Source: Nitrospiria bacterium
Lineage (GTDB): Bacteria; Nitrospirota; UBA9217
NCBI GenBank assembly: GCA_919902495.1
Contig: CAKKRC010000043.1
Location: 1-56,878, forward strand
Direction of reading: 5' to 3'
Length of the DNA: 56,878 bases
This document shows, piece by piece, positions 45,281-53,453 of this stretch. Position 1 is the first letter of the stretch. The number at the start of each line of letters is the position of its first letter. The notes beneath the pieces were generated by a model, which saw only the letters and a program-made list of their open reading frames with translations, ran no database searches and was not told where the DNA came from. The position numbers and the translations under genes are program-made.

Positions 45281-45837
45281 GGGACGTACCGGAAATTGTT
45301 CTCGGCCTTGAGCAGGACCGGAAGCAGTCCGTCCTTGGCCGAAAGAAGCGGGGCCGTCACGCCCCAGGCGATGTTGATGTCCGGGTCGTTCCAGATGATG
45401 CCCCGGTCGTCGACCGGAGAGTATTCAGCCGTGCACTTGTAAAGCACCTCGGCGGTCTCGCTGAGGGTCAGGAATCCATGGGCGAATCCGGCAGGGACGT
45501 ACAGCATCAGGTTGTTCTCGCTTGACAGTTCCATCCCCATCCATCGCGCGTAGGTAGGAGAACCCCTCCGGATATCCACGGCCACATCGAAGATGCTTCC
45601 CCGAAGACAGGACACGAGCTTGCCCTGCGACCTGGGCTGCAGCTGGTAATGGAGCCCCCGCAATACGCCCCGGACGGAGCGGGAGTAGTTGTCCTGCACG
45701 AAGTGCTCCGGGATCCCCCCCCGGACGAAATCCGAGTGTTTGTAGGTCTCGCGGAACTGTCCCCGTTCGTCGCCGAAGGACCTCGGTGCGACCAGAATGA
45801 GGTCCGCGATCTCCAGCCGGGTGAACTCAAAGGGCAC
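45277..45837 (-). CDS. rfbC: dTDP-4-dehydrorhamnose 3,5-epimerase RfbC
   Basis: The start is GTG 45837, inside the end of rfbA (11-base overlap), with a GGGGG ribosome site upstream. Longer readings run antisense-like through rfbA and are not protein-like. The 186-residue cupin enzyme has the catalytic His in RGLHYQLQP and the active-site Tyr region in [19 protein letters not shown]. Confidence 0.93.
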   Translation of the reverse strand: MPFEFTRLEIADLILVAPRSFGDERGQFRETYKHSDFVRGGIPEHFVQDNYSRSVRGVLRGLHYQLQPRSQGKLVSCLRGSIFDVAVDIRRGSPTYARWMGMELSSENNLMLYVPAGFAHGFLTLSETAEVLYKCTAEYSPVDDRGIIWNDPDINIAWGVTAPLLSAKDGLLPVLLKAENNFRYVP

Positions 45838-46723
45838 CGGGGACCCCCTGTTCGGCGACAAGCCGGAGATACTCTCCGTAGGCGTTCTTGCTGTGGTCGG
45901 CGGCAGCGCGCAGCAGCTGTTCCCGGGAGATATAACCGAGCTTGAAGGCGATCTCCTCGATACAGGACAACTTGAGCCCTTGCCGCCGCTCGATGGTCGC
46001 GATGAACTCGCCCGCCTCAAGCAGGCTCTCGTGGGTGCCGGTATCGAGCCATGCATATCCCCTGCCCATCAGCTCGACCCGCAATTTGTTCCGGTCAAGA
46101 TATTCCCTGTTCACATCGGTGATCTCGAGCTCGCCCCGTCCCGACGGTTTGATGCCCTTCGCGATGCGGACCACCTCATTGTCATAGAAGTACAGGCCCG
46201 TGACCGCATAACGGGACCTCGGTTTCGCGGGCTTTTCCTCGATGGACAGGACGGAGCCGTTCGTATCGAACTCAACGATGCCGTACCGCTCAGGGTCCTT
46301 GACATAGTAGCCGAAGACCGTTGCGCCGCCGCCCGTTGAAACATCGCTCACCGCCTTGGTAAGAAGCCCGGTCAGGCCATGGCCGTAAAAGATATTATCG
46401 CCCAGGACGAGGCATACCGGGTCCTTTCCGATGAACTTCTCCCCGATCAGGAACGCCTCTGCCAGGCCGTTCGGCCTGGGCTGCTCGGCGTAGGAGAACC
46501 GGAGACCCAGATCGCTTCCGTCACGGAACACTTCGCGGAAGCGGGGAAGATCAAGGGGGGTCGAGATGATCAGGATGTCCCGGATGCCCGCCAGCATCAG
46601 CACGGACAGCGGGTAATAGATCATGGGCTTGTCATAGATCGGAAGGAGCTGTTTGCAGACACCCCGCGTGATGGGGTAGAGCCGCGTACCGCTGCCGCCT
46701 GCGAGAATGATGCCTTTCATCAT
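45827..46723 (-). CDS. rfbA: Glucose-1-phosphate thymidylyltransferase RfbA
   Basis: The 298-residue enzyme makes dTDP-glucose, the first step of the rhamnose route. The signature [16 protein letters not shown] is at the N terminus, followed by [18 protein letters not shown]. Two tandem ATG codons are possible starts (46723 and 46720). It overlaps hldE by four bases. Confidence 0.96.
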   Translation of the reverse strand: MMKGIILAGGSGTRLYPITRGVCKQLLPIYDKPMIYYPLSVLMLAGIRDILIISTPLDLPRFREVFRDGSDLGLRFSYAEQPRPNGLAEAFLIGEKFIGKDPVCLVLGDNIFYGHGLTGLLTKAVSDVSTGGGATVFGYYVKDPERYGIVEFDTNGSVLSIEEKPAKPRSRYAVTGLYFYDNEVVRIAKGIKPSGRGELEITDVNREYLDRNKLRVELMGRGYAWLDTGTHESLLEAGEFIATIERRQGLKLSCIEEIAFKLGYISREQLLRAAADHSKNAYGEYLRLVAEQGVPGAL

Positions 46724-47727
46724 GCCTGCCCCTTCTGTTCCGTAAGGTGCTGTTTCAGCTGTTCTGTCGACACGGTTGCCGTTCCCACCACGCCGACGAC
46801 GATCCCTGCCGCGTGGTTCGAGATCAGTGCGGCATCGCTTACCTTCGCCCCCGCAGCCATCGACAGGGTCAGTGCGCTTATGACCGTATCGCCGGCGCCG
46901 GTCACATCGAAAACCTCCCGCGCCACCGTCGGAATATGCGTAATGCGCCCGCTCTTCTCGAACAGGCTCATGCCCTGCTCGCTGCGCGTAATGAGCACCG
47001 CGTCGCAGGAAAGGCGCTTGAGCAGACCCCTCCCGGCGCGGAGCAGGCTCTCGTCATTGGTGATATCGATGCGCGCGCCGAGGGACGCCTCCTTGGTATT
47101 GGGGGTCAGGATCGTGACCCCGCGGTAAATGCCGAAATGGCTCACCTTCGGGTCCACGGCAACGATGATCCCGCGTTTTCTCGCGAGACGGACGATGTCC
47201 CGGACAAGGTCCCGCGTCACGACGCCCTTGCAATAGTCCGAGATGACGATGGCGTCTATGCCTTCGTCAGCCTTCTCCCTGACGCGCTCGAAGATCTTCT
47301 GATGCGTTTCCCGCGAGATGCCTTCCCGCGTCTCCCGGTCAAAGCGCACGACCTGCTGGTGGTGCGCGATAACGCGGGTCTTGATTGTCGTGGACCTTCC
47401 CGGCTCCATGATCAGGCCGTCCGTGGGCACGCCCCGGGTGTGCAGCAGGTGCTGAAGCTGCCTGCCGGCATCATCATGTCCGATGACCCCGCAGATCCCC
47501 GCCTGACCGCCGAGGGAACGGATATTGTTCACCACGTTCGCCGCTCCTCCCGGAAGCATCGTCTCCCGCGTCACGTTCACCACCGGGACCGGCGCCTCGG
47601 GCGAGATGCGCGAAACGCTGCCCCAGACAAAGTGATCCATCATCACGTCTCCAACGACGAGGACGCGTGTCGCGGGAAAACGGTCGATGATCTTCACCAG
47701 CCTCCTGGTCGCTGCTGTTGCGGTCAT
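46720..47727 (-). CDS. hldA: D-glycero-beta-D-manno-heptose-7-phosphate kinase (RfaE domain I)
   Basis: The 335-residue PfkB-family kinase has the N-terminal [15 protein letters not shown] motif, a [17 protein letters not shown] substrate site and the C-terminal [15 protein letters not shown] anion hole with the catalytic Asp. It phosphorylates heptose 7-phosphate at C1 for LPS inner core. The nucleotidyltransferase domain of full HldE is absent, so a separate HldC should be elsewhere. It overlaps both neighbours by four bases. Confidence 0.93.
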   Translation of the reverse strand: MTATAATRRLVKIIDRFPATRVLVVGDVMMDHFVWGSVSRISPEAPVPVVNVTRETMLPGGAANVVNNIRSLGGQAGICGVIGHDDAGRQLQHLLHTRGVPTDGLIMEPGRSTTIKTRVIAHHQQVVRFDRETREGISRETHQKIFERVREKADEGIDAIVISDYCKGVVTRDLVRDIVRLARKRGIIVAVDPKVSHFGIYRGVTILTPNTKEASLGARIDITNDESLLRAGRGLLKRLSCDAVLITRSEQGMSLFEKSGRITHIPTVAREVFDVTGAGDTVISALTLSMAAGAKVSDAALISNHAAGIVVGVVGTATVSTEQLKQHLTEQKGQA

Positions 47728-48551
47728 GGCGTCTCGTCCCCCAGTTTCATTTCCGTGAGCGAGGAAACAATGGACCCGATGGTGATGGTGCTCTTCATGA
47801 GCACCGGTACCTTCCGGTCGTCATCGGTGAACCAGATGAAGATCTCGCCCTTGTGCATGAAGACCCCTTCATATTTCGGATAGGTCTTGACCTTGATCGT
47901 ATCGAACTCCCCGACGGGCGTCTTGAGCCTTTCCCTGCCGAGGACATGGACCTCAACGGACCAGTTCTTGCCGCCGTCGTGGATGTCGAAGACGATCGGC
48001 GTTCCCACGATAAAATCCCTTTTGGTCCGAAGGTAGTAGAGCGATGAAAGCGCGTCCTGTGTATGTCGCGTAATGGCTATGGTCTCTTTCTTGTTGTTCT
48101 CGGTGAACGAAACGGTCCCCGCAGGATGATCGAAGACCATTTCGCGCTGTTTCTTCCGCTTGCCATGGCTCTGGTCCAGAGTGTAGGACAGGCTTTCCAT
48201 GGTCCGTGCGTCGAAGAGGCTCTGCACCGTATCGCGCACCGGATAGACTCTGTCCGCCATGCCGATCGTCCGTGCCGTTGAGATGAACCGGAAGAGCTCC
48301 CTGCCGCCCTCGACGGTTTCTTTTCTTACTTCCATGACCGCGGTCCCCGCCGAGATCAGTTTCGACCAGCTGATGGTATAGGTTAGCCTTTCTCCGGGAT
48401 TGAACGGGTGATGCGGCCTTGCCGGCGATTGGGCAAGGGACTCAGAAGCGAAGACGGTACCGGACGGGAGCATCAGGATGATGCCCAGTAAGCACCTGCA
48501 AGCAAAGAGACGCATCTCCGCAGAAAACAAGAACAAATTCCAATATTTCAT
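47724..48551 (-). CDS. Exported DUF3108 family protein
   Basis: The 275-residue protein has a signal peptide (about 13-36). The mature beta-rich part has FNPGERLTYTISWSKLISAG near 50 and EVHVLGRERLKTPVGEFDTIKV near 200, which match DUF3108. The family has no firmly known role; it is found near cell-envelope genes. It is the first gene of the LPS run and overlaps hldA by four bases. ATG 48551 lies eight bases after a -10 box, although GGAG is also present. Confidence 0.82.
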   Translation of the reverse strand: MKYWNLFLFSAEMRLFACRCLLGIILMLPSGTVFASESLAQSPARPHHPFNPGERLTYTISWSKLISAGTAVMEVRKETVEGGRELFRFISTARTIGMADRVYPVRDTVQSLFDARTMESLSYTLDQSHGKRKKQREMVFDHPAGTVSFTENNKKETIAITRHTQDALSSLYYLRTKRDFIVGTPIVFDIHDGGKNWSVEVHVLGRERLKTPVGEFDTIKVKTYPKYEGVFMHKGEIFIWFTDDDRKVPVLMKSTITIGSIVSSLTEMKLGDETP

Positions 48552-48876
48552 TGGTCTCCATAATAGGGGAAAGAGGCCTTTTTGTAAAGTGAATTTTCAG
48601 CAGCACATCATGGGGGAATGCGTTCGCTCCGGGAAACTAAATACCCTGGGCGGCGGCGTTTCCGGTTGCAGTCCTATCCAATTTATACTATCATCCTGAT
48701 CACAACCTTTGACACGGATCAGATCTGATGAGAACCGGATAGGAGCGGATTTTTCATAGGAGGGAACTTCACTTTGCTGGTGAGTGTTTCATGCTCGATC
48801 TTATCCGCCCTTATCAGCCGTTAATCCGATCTTTCCGTGTCTAAATACTTTTCTTTGGATAATCTTCTCATACCCA
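48552..48876. other. Divergent intergenic region between the DUF3108 and heptosyltransferase genes
   Basis: It holds the promoter at 48560-48588. A 12-bp perfect palindrome, ATCAGATCTGAT, lies at 48718-48729 and could be an operator. I find no convincing promoter or Shine-Dalgarno sequence for the plus-strand gene. Confidence 0.45.
48560..48588 (-). promoter_or_regulatory. Sigma-70 promoter close to the DUF3108 start
   Basis: TTTACA at 48583-48588 and TATTAT at 48560-48565 are 17 bases apart. Eight bases separate the -10 box from the ATG, so the leader would be one or two bases. Confidence 0.65.
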
Positions 48877-49881
48877 ATGCAGAAATCTCTCACACCCTAT
48901 AAAAACATCCTTATCATCAAGCCCGGCGCCGTCGGCGATCTTCTCCAGATGACCCCGGTCATCCGGGCGCTGAAAGCATATTCTCCGGACACAAAGATCA
49001 GCATGCTGGTGGGATCGGAGATCACCGCCGCCCTGTTCCGGAACGATCCCCGGATCTCCGAGACCGTCATCTTCGAACGTGACGGCAGGCATCGCTCCCT
49101 GTCATCCCGGCTCGCCCTCTGGAAACACCTCCACAAGCAAGGCTATGACCTCGTCCTGAACTGCCAGAGAAGCAACCTCAAGACCTGGTTTCTGGCGTCG
49201 GCGGCGTTTCCCTGCCGGGTTCTTGTCTACCATAAGGCGAAGAACAGGACCGTCCATGCCGTCGTGAACTACCTCGAGACGCTGATGCCTCTCGGCATCA
49301 CTCCCGCAGACCTTGACCTTGAGCTCGTTCTCGATGACGGAGCCCGCGCCTATGCACGGGAGCTCTTCTCGTCACTGGGTCTTGAAGGCAAGACCGTCAT
49401 CGCCCTGAATCCCGGCGCTACCCATGCGGTGAACCGCTGGCCCATAAGCCGTTTCGCCGGGCTTGCGGACCGCATAACCGAACAGATGCATGCCTGTCCC
49501 CTGATCATCGGCGGACCCGATGACATACCGCTCGCCGATGAGATCGTGGCGCGCTCCCGCACAAAACCGGTCTCTATCGCCGGCAGGACATCCCTGCTGC
49601 AGCTCGGCGCGGTCCTGGAACGGTGCGTTTTGCTGGTGAGCGGAGACACCGGACCCCTCCATCTGGCAACCGCCGTTGGCACGAAGGCCATCGGACTCTT
49701 CGGCGCAGCTGACCCGGCACGCACCGGCCCCGTCGGGAAAGGCCACCGTGTCATACAGGCCGCTGGTGTTGCCTGCGTGCCCTGCAAAAGCCGCCGCTGC
49801 AGCAATCAAAGATATTTGGAGTGTATGGAGAGCATCACCGTACGCGATGTCGCCGACGTAGCTGCCGGAATGCTCGGGTAA
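48877..49881 (+). CDS. Glycosyltransferase family 9, heptosyltransferase-like
   Basis: The 334-residue protein begins ILIIKPGAVGDLLQMTPVIRAL, the GT9 start. The C-terminal part has VSGDTGPLHLATAVGTKAIGLFG, the nucleotide-sugar site of the WaaC/WaaF/RfaQ group. It should transfer heptose from ADP-heptose to the LPS core. Four cysteines near the C terminus (VACVPCKSRRCSNQRYLEC) are usual in this group. I chose ATG 48877; the upstream reading is not protein-like. There is no Shine-Dalgarno sequence. Confidence 0.9.
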   Translation: MQKSLTPYKNILIIKPGAVGDLLQMTPVIRALKAYSPDTKISMLVGSEITAALFRNDPRISETVIFERDGRHRSLSSRLALWKHLHKQGYDLVLNCQRSNLKTWFLASAAFPCRVLVYHKAKNRTVHAVVNYLETLMPLGITPADLDLELVLDDGARAYARELFSSLGLEGKTVIALNPGATHAVNRWPISRFAGLADRITEQMHACPLIIGGPDDIPLADEIVARSRTKPVSIAGRTSLLQLGAVLERCVLLVSGDTGPLHLATAVGTKAIGLFGAADPARTGPVGKGHRVIQAAGVACVPCKSRRCSNQRYLECMESITVRDVADVAAGMLG

Positions 49882-49958
49882 ACTTGATCCATTCTTTTTC
49901 CACTGATGTGATATGATTTACATCATGGAACAACGCATGCCATTGCGATAGATTGGCC

Positions 49959-49987
49959 TTGCAACTTACGCCCCGATTGGGTACTAT
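49959..49987 (+). promoter_or_regulatory. Sigma-70 promoter of the ferredoxin gene
   Basis: TTGCAA at 49959-49964 and TACTAT at 49982-49987 are 17 bases apart, with a leader of about 28 bases carrying AAAGGAC. Confidence 0.68.
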
Positions 49988-50021
49988 GCTTTTCGACAAC
50001 CCACAGAAAGGACGGTCAAAT

Positions 50022-50204
50022 ATGGCAACGCCGGTTGTGGATATGGAACTCTGTATCGGATGCGGACTGTGCTCGGAAATGTGTCCCAAGGTCTACGAGC
50101 TGAAGGACGACAAAGCATGGGTGATTAACGGCAACGCGTGCGACTCCTGTGACTGCCAGGCGACCGTGGACAGCTGCCCGGTGCAGGCCATCAAGATGGA
50201 ATAG
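50022..50204 (+). CDS. Small [4Fe-4S] ferredoxin
   Basis: The 60-residue protein has the motif CIGCGLCSEMCP (C11, C14, C17, C21) and a C-terminal SCPVQAI. It resembles the single-cluster Thermotoga/Desulfovibrio-type ferredoxins, in which the first three cysteines and the last bind the cluster. The second half also has C40, C43 and C45 (ACDSCDC), more cysteines than usual. The start is ATG 50022 with AAAGGAC upstream. A terminator follows directly. Confidence 0.92.
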   Translation: MATPVVDMELCIGCGLCSEMCPKVYELKDDKAWVINGNACDSCDCQATVDSCPVQAIKME

Positions 50205-50226
50205 GAACGTGCTGAGGAACGATCAA

Positions 50227-50262
50227 GGGAGGATCGGAATGATACCGGTCCTCCCCTTTTTT
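50227..50262 (+). terminator. Intrinsic terminator of the ferredoxin gene
   Basis: An 11-bp stem, GGGAGGATCGG with CCGGTCCTCCC (one G-T pair), is followed by TTTTTT. The loop holds an in-frame ATG (50239) with an apparent ribosome site formed by the stem; this is a decoy. Confidence 0.85.
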
Positions 50263-50277
50263 ATGAGGTCGCGTGAA

Positions 50278-50592
50278 ATGAAGGTCGGAGCACTTGCGCT
50301 TGGCGCTTTCCTGTCAGGCATCCTGTTCATTGTGCTCGCCGGTTGCGAATCCAAGGGCGATAGGCTTTTCTGGAACAACCGTTGCAAGGAATGCCATACC
50401 ATCAATGGGAAAGGCGGCTCCTCCGGACCCAACCTAACGTACGTCGGCGGCAAACGGTCCCGTGACTACATCGTCCAGCAGATCAAGGACCCCAAGTCCC
50501 ATAATCCCAATACCGATATGCCCTCCTTCCGTGACAAGCTTTCAGATCAGGAGATCAACGACTTGGCCGATTATCTCTCCGGTCTCAAGTGA
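50278..50592 (+). CDS. Monoheme c-type cytochrome lipoprotein
   Basis: The start is ATG 50278, with GAGGT eight bases upstream. The 104-residue product has a lipobox LAGC, acylated at C23. The heme site is CKECH at residues 36-40, with M81 (DMPSF) as the likely sixth ligand. It looks like a class I cytochrome c anchored to a membrane, able to pass electrons in the periplasm. It may be read from the ferredoxin promoter by read-through of the terminator, or from its own promoter, which I do not see. Confidence 0.9.
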   Translation: MKVGALALGAFLSGILFIVLAGCESKGDRLFWNNRCKECHTINGKGGSSGPNLTYVGGKRSRDYIVQQIKDPKSHNPNTDMPSFRDKLSDQEINDLADYLSGLK

Positions 50593-50623
50593 TCGCCGTC
50601 CGCTCGCCCCACCGACATTTTTC

Positions 50624-50652
50624 TTGACAAAGTCCGCGCTTTCCATGATTAT
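50624..50652 (+). promoter_or_regulatory. Sigma-70 promoter of tRNA-Leu
   Basis: TTGACA at 50624-50629 and GATTAT at 50647-50652 are 17 bases apart. Transcription would start about ten bases before the tRNA. Confidence 0.78.
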
Positions 50653-50669
50653 TTGTGCCAGCACACAGG

Positions 50670-50758
50670 GCCGCTGTGGCGAAATTGGCAGACGCAAGGG
50701 ACTTAAAATCCCTCGACGGGAAACCGTCATCCCGGTTCGATCCCGGGCAGCGGCACCA
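50670..50758 (+). tRNA. tRNA-Leu (anticodon UAA)
   Basis: The 89 bases fold with a GCCGCTG/CAGCGGC acceptor stem and an encoded ACCA end. The anticodon loop is CTTAAAA, with anticodon TAA between GGGA and TCCC. A long variable arm (about 12 bases, with CGACGGGAAACCGTC) marks the class II type. The T arm has GTTCGAT. It has its own promoter and terminator. Confidence 0.97.
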
Positions 50759-50766
50759 ACATACCA

Positions 50767-50800
50767 AAAGGACCGGATTTTCTCCGGTCCTTCTTCATTT
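50767..50800 (+). terminator. Intrinsic terminator of tRNA-Leu
   Basis: AGGACCGGA and TCCGGTCCT form a 9-bp stem with a five-base loop, followed by TCTTCATTT. Confidence 0.8.
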
Positions 50801-50826
50801 CATGATCCAGTTATAAGTCCAATCCG

Positions 50827-50904
50827 ACACGAAACCACGGAGATCACAAAGAAAATCTTTAATAGGTTCAATGTGCTTTTCTTCGTGCCTTTGTGGCTTC
50901 GTGT
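50827..50904. repeat. MITE-like element with imperfect inverted ends
   Basis: The left arm, 50827-50855 (ACACGAAACCACGGAGATCA..), and the right arm, 50877-50904 (..TTTGTGGCTTCGTGT), are near-perfect inverted copies of about 28 bases around a 21-base centre. It has the CACGAAG word also found at the ends of the element at 42956-43255. No gene is inside. Confidence 0.6.
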
Positions 50905-50971
50905 GAAAATATTAGTTCTTACGACTGTATCATATTTCTATTTTTCGTATTCCACCTGCAACGGTCCATCA

Positions 50972-51748
50972 TCAATCCATGGGCGCGTCCGGCGCTATCC
51001 CCTCCATCAGTTCCTGTTTGATGAAGTCCTTAAGGAACTCCCGCTCCTGATCGTTCATCTTCAGGAACTTCACCGCCATACCCGGCAGTTTCCGCTTGTA
51101 CGCGCCGGCGTGAGCATACAGGACCTGCCCTTCGATGCGAAAGAACCAGCCGGGCGCGTTCGGCAGATGGAAGGTGAAGGGAAGGATGGTCCCCTGCTCC
51201 AGCGGCGAGTTCGTGCTGACGAACATCCCCTGCTCGGAGATGGCGACGATGAGGTCCTGACGTGCGGTGCTCATCGCCCGGGCGTCCCCCACAACGACGT
51301 CCAGTGCCGTGGAGAGCCGCACGAATTTCCGGGGTTTTACTTGTGTAGTCTTCTGGATAGCAGAGTACAATCCTTCCAGGTTGGAGGGATGGTACAGGAA
51401 CGCCGAGCACCCGGCCGCCTCACAGGTACTGCGGACCGTAAGGTCCCGGTTGGCCGTATAGACAATGTACGGAACGTTCCGGGTGCGGTGGTCCTGCCGC
51501 ATACTCTTCAGGAGTTCAAGCCCGCTAACGTCGGGAAGGTCATGGTCGGCGACGACGGCCCGCGGCACGGTCAGGCCCAGGAAAAGCCGGGCGTCCTCGG
51601 CCGTCTTCGCCATGATGACCTGGTACTTAAGCCTCTGTAGAAAGATGCTTGTGTAGAACTGCCGCAGAGGCCGTGCGTCAACGACCATGATGATCTGCTG
51701 GTTCGCGGCATCGTCCTGCCCGGTGTCTGGTAATGGTGTTTCGTTCAT
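50972..51748 (-). CDS. Receiver-PilZ two-domain protein
   Basis: The 258-residue protein has an N-terminal receiver (about 18-130) and a C-terminal PilZ domain (about 138-245). The receiver keeps the phosphoacceptor Asp (ADHDLPD) and the switch Thr (IVYTAN), but the acidic pair is VD and the usual Lys is replaced by His (LYHPSN), so phosphorylation may be weak or lost. The PilZ part has RKFVR (RxxxR); the (D/N)xSxxG motif is AISEQG, missing the first residue. It may bind c-di-GMP poorly or another ligand. No ribosome site is clear. Confidence 0.85.
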   Translation of the reverse strand: MNETPLPDTGQDDAANQQIIMVVDARPLRQFYTSIFLQRLKYQVIMAKTAEDARLFLGLTVPRAVVADHDLPDVSGLELLKSMRQDHRTRNVPYIVYTANRDLTVRSTCEAAGCSAFLYHPSNLEGLYSAIQKTTQVKPRKFVRLSTALDVVVGDARAMSTARQDLIVAISEQGMFVSTNSPLEQGTILPFTFHLPNAPGWFFRIEGQVLYAHAGAYKRKLPGMAVKFLKMNDQEREFLKDFIKQELMEGIAPDAPMD

Positions 51749-52089
51749 AAGCAGGCTGGTATCTCAGGGTATGAGGTTGCACCCATGTCGTCTCTATCGC
51801 ATTGCCGGTATGTAGTTCGAAGAACTCCATCCAGTCATCGACCTTCGGCTTCTTTATCATCTGATTTCAGTCGACTTTACTACAGATAATTGCAGAGGGC
51901 AAGCGGTTCGATGGGGTATTTTCAGGGTATGGTGATAAACGTACGGCATTCTACCGGGGATGCCTGAAGCAGTAATAGCCACCCCTTTCAGAAATGATAG
52001 CCATTAAAACAATAAAGAACGAATATCTTCCTGGTGGGAGAGGATATCAGGAAACATCCCCTTTCTGACAGGGCTTTCCCAAAACTTCC

Positions 52090-52118
52090 TTGACTTTAGT
52101 GAACCGATATCCGATAAT
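52090..52118 (+). promoter_or_regulatory. Sigma-70 promoter of accA
   Basis: TTGACT at 52090-52095 and GATAAT at 52113-52118 are 17 bases apart, with a leader of about 80 bases. Confidence 0.7.
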
Positions 52119-52133
52119 AAAGCTACTTAATCG

Positions 52134-52165
52134 ATACCGGAGCCGGGAAACCGCTCCGGTATTTT
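52134..52165 (+). promoter_or_regulatory. Attenuator-like hairpin in the accA leader
   Basis: ATACCGGAGC and GCTCCGGTAT form a perfect 10-bp stem with a nine-base loop, followed by TTTTG. It lies between the accA promoter and start and looks like a weak intrinsic terminator. Confidence 0.6.
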
Positions 52166-52206
52166 GCCTCATACACACCACAGGACCGTCTCATCAGGAG
52201 CAGGAT

Positions 52207-53166
52207 TTGGCACAGGAATATCTGGAATTCGAAAAACCCATTGCCGAGCTGGAAAAGAAGATCGAAGAGCTTACCCTCTTCACGTCCAACGGCGACATCA
52301 ACCTGGAAGAGGAGATCCTCAAGCTCCACAAAAAATCCGACCAGCTCAGGGCCGAGATCTATTCCCGGATCACCCCCTGGCAGAAGGCCCAGATATCCCG
52401 CCATCCTAATCGCCCCTACACCCTTGATTACATCGAGGCCATGATGACCGACTTTGTCGAAATGCACGGCGACCGGGCATTTGCCGACGACCCGGCCATC
52501 GTTTCGGGCATGGCGAAGCTGGACGGCATGCCACTTACGATCATCGGTCACCAAAAGGGCCGGACGACCAAGGAAAAGATATTCCGCAACTTCGGCATGC
52601 CGAATCCCGAGGGCTATCGGAAGGCGCTGCGCGTAATGCGCTTCGCCGAAAGGTTCCGCAAGCCTCTGCTCACCTTCATCGACACCCCGGGTGCGTATCC
52701 CGGTATCGGCGCTGAAGAACGGGGCCAGGGAGAGTCGATCGCGCGGAACCTCTCGGTCATGTCCCAGTTAAAGACCCCCATCCTCACGGTGGTCATCGGC
52801 GAGGGCGGGAGCGGCGGCGCGCTGGCCCTGGGCGTTGCGGACCGCATCCTGATGCTTGAGCACTCGACCTACTCCGTCATCTCGCCTGAAGGGTGCGCGG
52901 CGATCCTGTGGAACAACGGGGCCAAGGCAAGCGAGGCCGCCGAACTGCTCAAGATCACCGCCCAGGACCTGTTCCAGATGAAGGTCGTCGACGAGGTCGT
53001 GGAAGAACCCATCGGCGGGGCCCATCGCGACCCCCGGCGTGCGGCGGAACTCCTCAAAGAAGCGGTGACCAGGAACCTTGCGGAGATCAGGAATGTTCCC
53101 TTCGATGACCTGTTAAAACAGCGATACGAGAAGTTTCGCCGGATCGGCATGTTCGACGAGATATAA
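52207..53166 (+). CDS. accA: Acetyl-CoA carboxylase carboxyltransferase subunit alpha
   Basis: The start is probably TTG 52207, with AGGAG upstream; it gives 319 residues beginning LAQEYLEFEKPIAELEKKI, the usual AccA N terminus. Motifs of the CoA-binding site include HQKGRTTKEKIFRNFGMP and FIDTPGAYPGIGAEERGQ. With AccD it transfers carboxyl from biotin to acetyl-CoA for fatty acid synthesis. accD is not in the window. Expression may be set by the leader hairpin and the weak TTG start. Confidence 0.95.
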   Translation: MAQEYLEFEKPIAELEKKIEELTLFTSNGDINLEEEILKLHKKSDQLRAEIYSRITPWQKAQISRHPNRPYTLDYIEAMMTDFVEMHGDRAFADDPAIVSGMAKLDGMPLTIIGHQKGRTTKEKIFRNFGMPNPEGYRKALRVMRFAERFRKPLLTFIDTPGAYPGIGAEERGQGESIARNLSVMSQLKTPILTVVIGEGGSGGALALGVADRILMLEHSTYSVISPEGCAAILWNNGAKASEAAELLKITAQDLFQMKVVDEVVEEPIGGAHRDPRRAAELLKEAVTRNLAEIRNVPFDDLLKQRYEKFRRIGMFDEI

Positions 53167-53238
53167 CCCCTCCAGCACATTTCCCAGCACTTCCGAAAAG
53201 TAGCAGCATCATCAATAAAGCCTCTTTCAACGTATCAG

Positions 53239-53309
53239 GTCATCCCCGTGAAAACGGGGATCTTAAAATATCCTGAAAATCCTGGACTCCCGCCTGCGCG
53301 GGAATGACG
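53239..53309. repeat. Intergenic hairpin repeat, copy 2
   Basis: The outer parts (GTCATCCCCGTGAAAACGGG and CCCGCCTGCGCGGGAATGAC) are the same as in the copy at 1943-2015; the middle differs. It lies 73 bases after accA. No gene overlaps it. Confidence 0.85.
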
Positions 53310-53453
53310 GTTCAGGGTGCTAAAGTATTATTTGCACCTGTTCATGGATCTCCATTAGGAAGAGGACGTACCTTCCCTGCCTGTCCGAACTGCAGAACTG
53401 CGGGCGATATTCGTGTAGTTCGTGATAAAGGATTTTATCTGTTTCAGGAAGGA

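Larger units (their letters stand above)
51749..52206. other. Intergenic region upstream of accA
   Basis: It holds the accA promoter at 52090-52118 and the leader hairpin at 52134-52165. The rest (51749-52089) is A/T-richer than nearby genes. I see no gene I trust and no repeat. Confidence 0.5.

Noticed and set aside
46747-47883. Open frame of 378 codons on the plus strand
   Set aside because: It is antisense to hldA and rich in His, Arg and Asp, as expected of a shadow.
51749-51800. Possible leaderless promoter of the receiver-PilZ gene
   Set aside because: GATACC lies nine bases before the ATG, but no acceptable -35 box is present.
51678-51860. 60-codon minus-strand ORF overlapping the receiver-PilZ gene start
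   Set aside because: The first 40 residues look protein-like, but there is no ribosome site or promoter and the rest is frame-shadow of the real gene.
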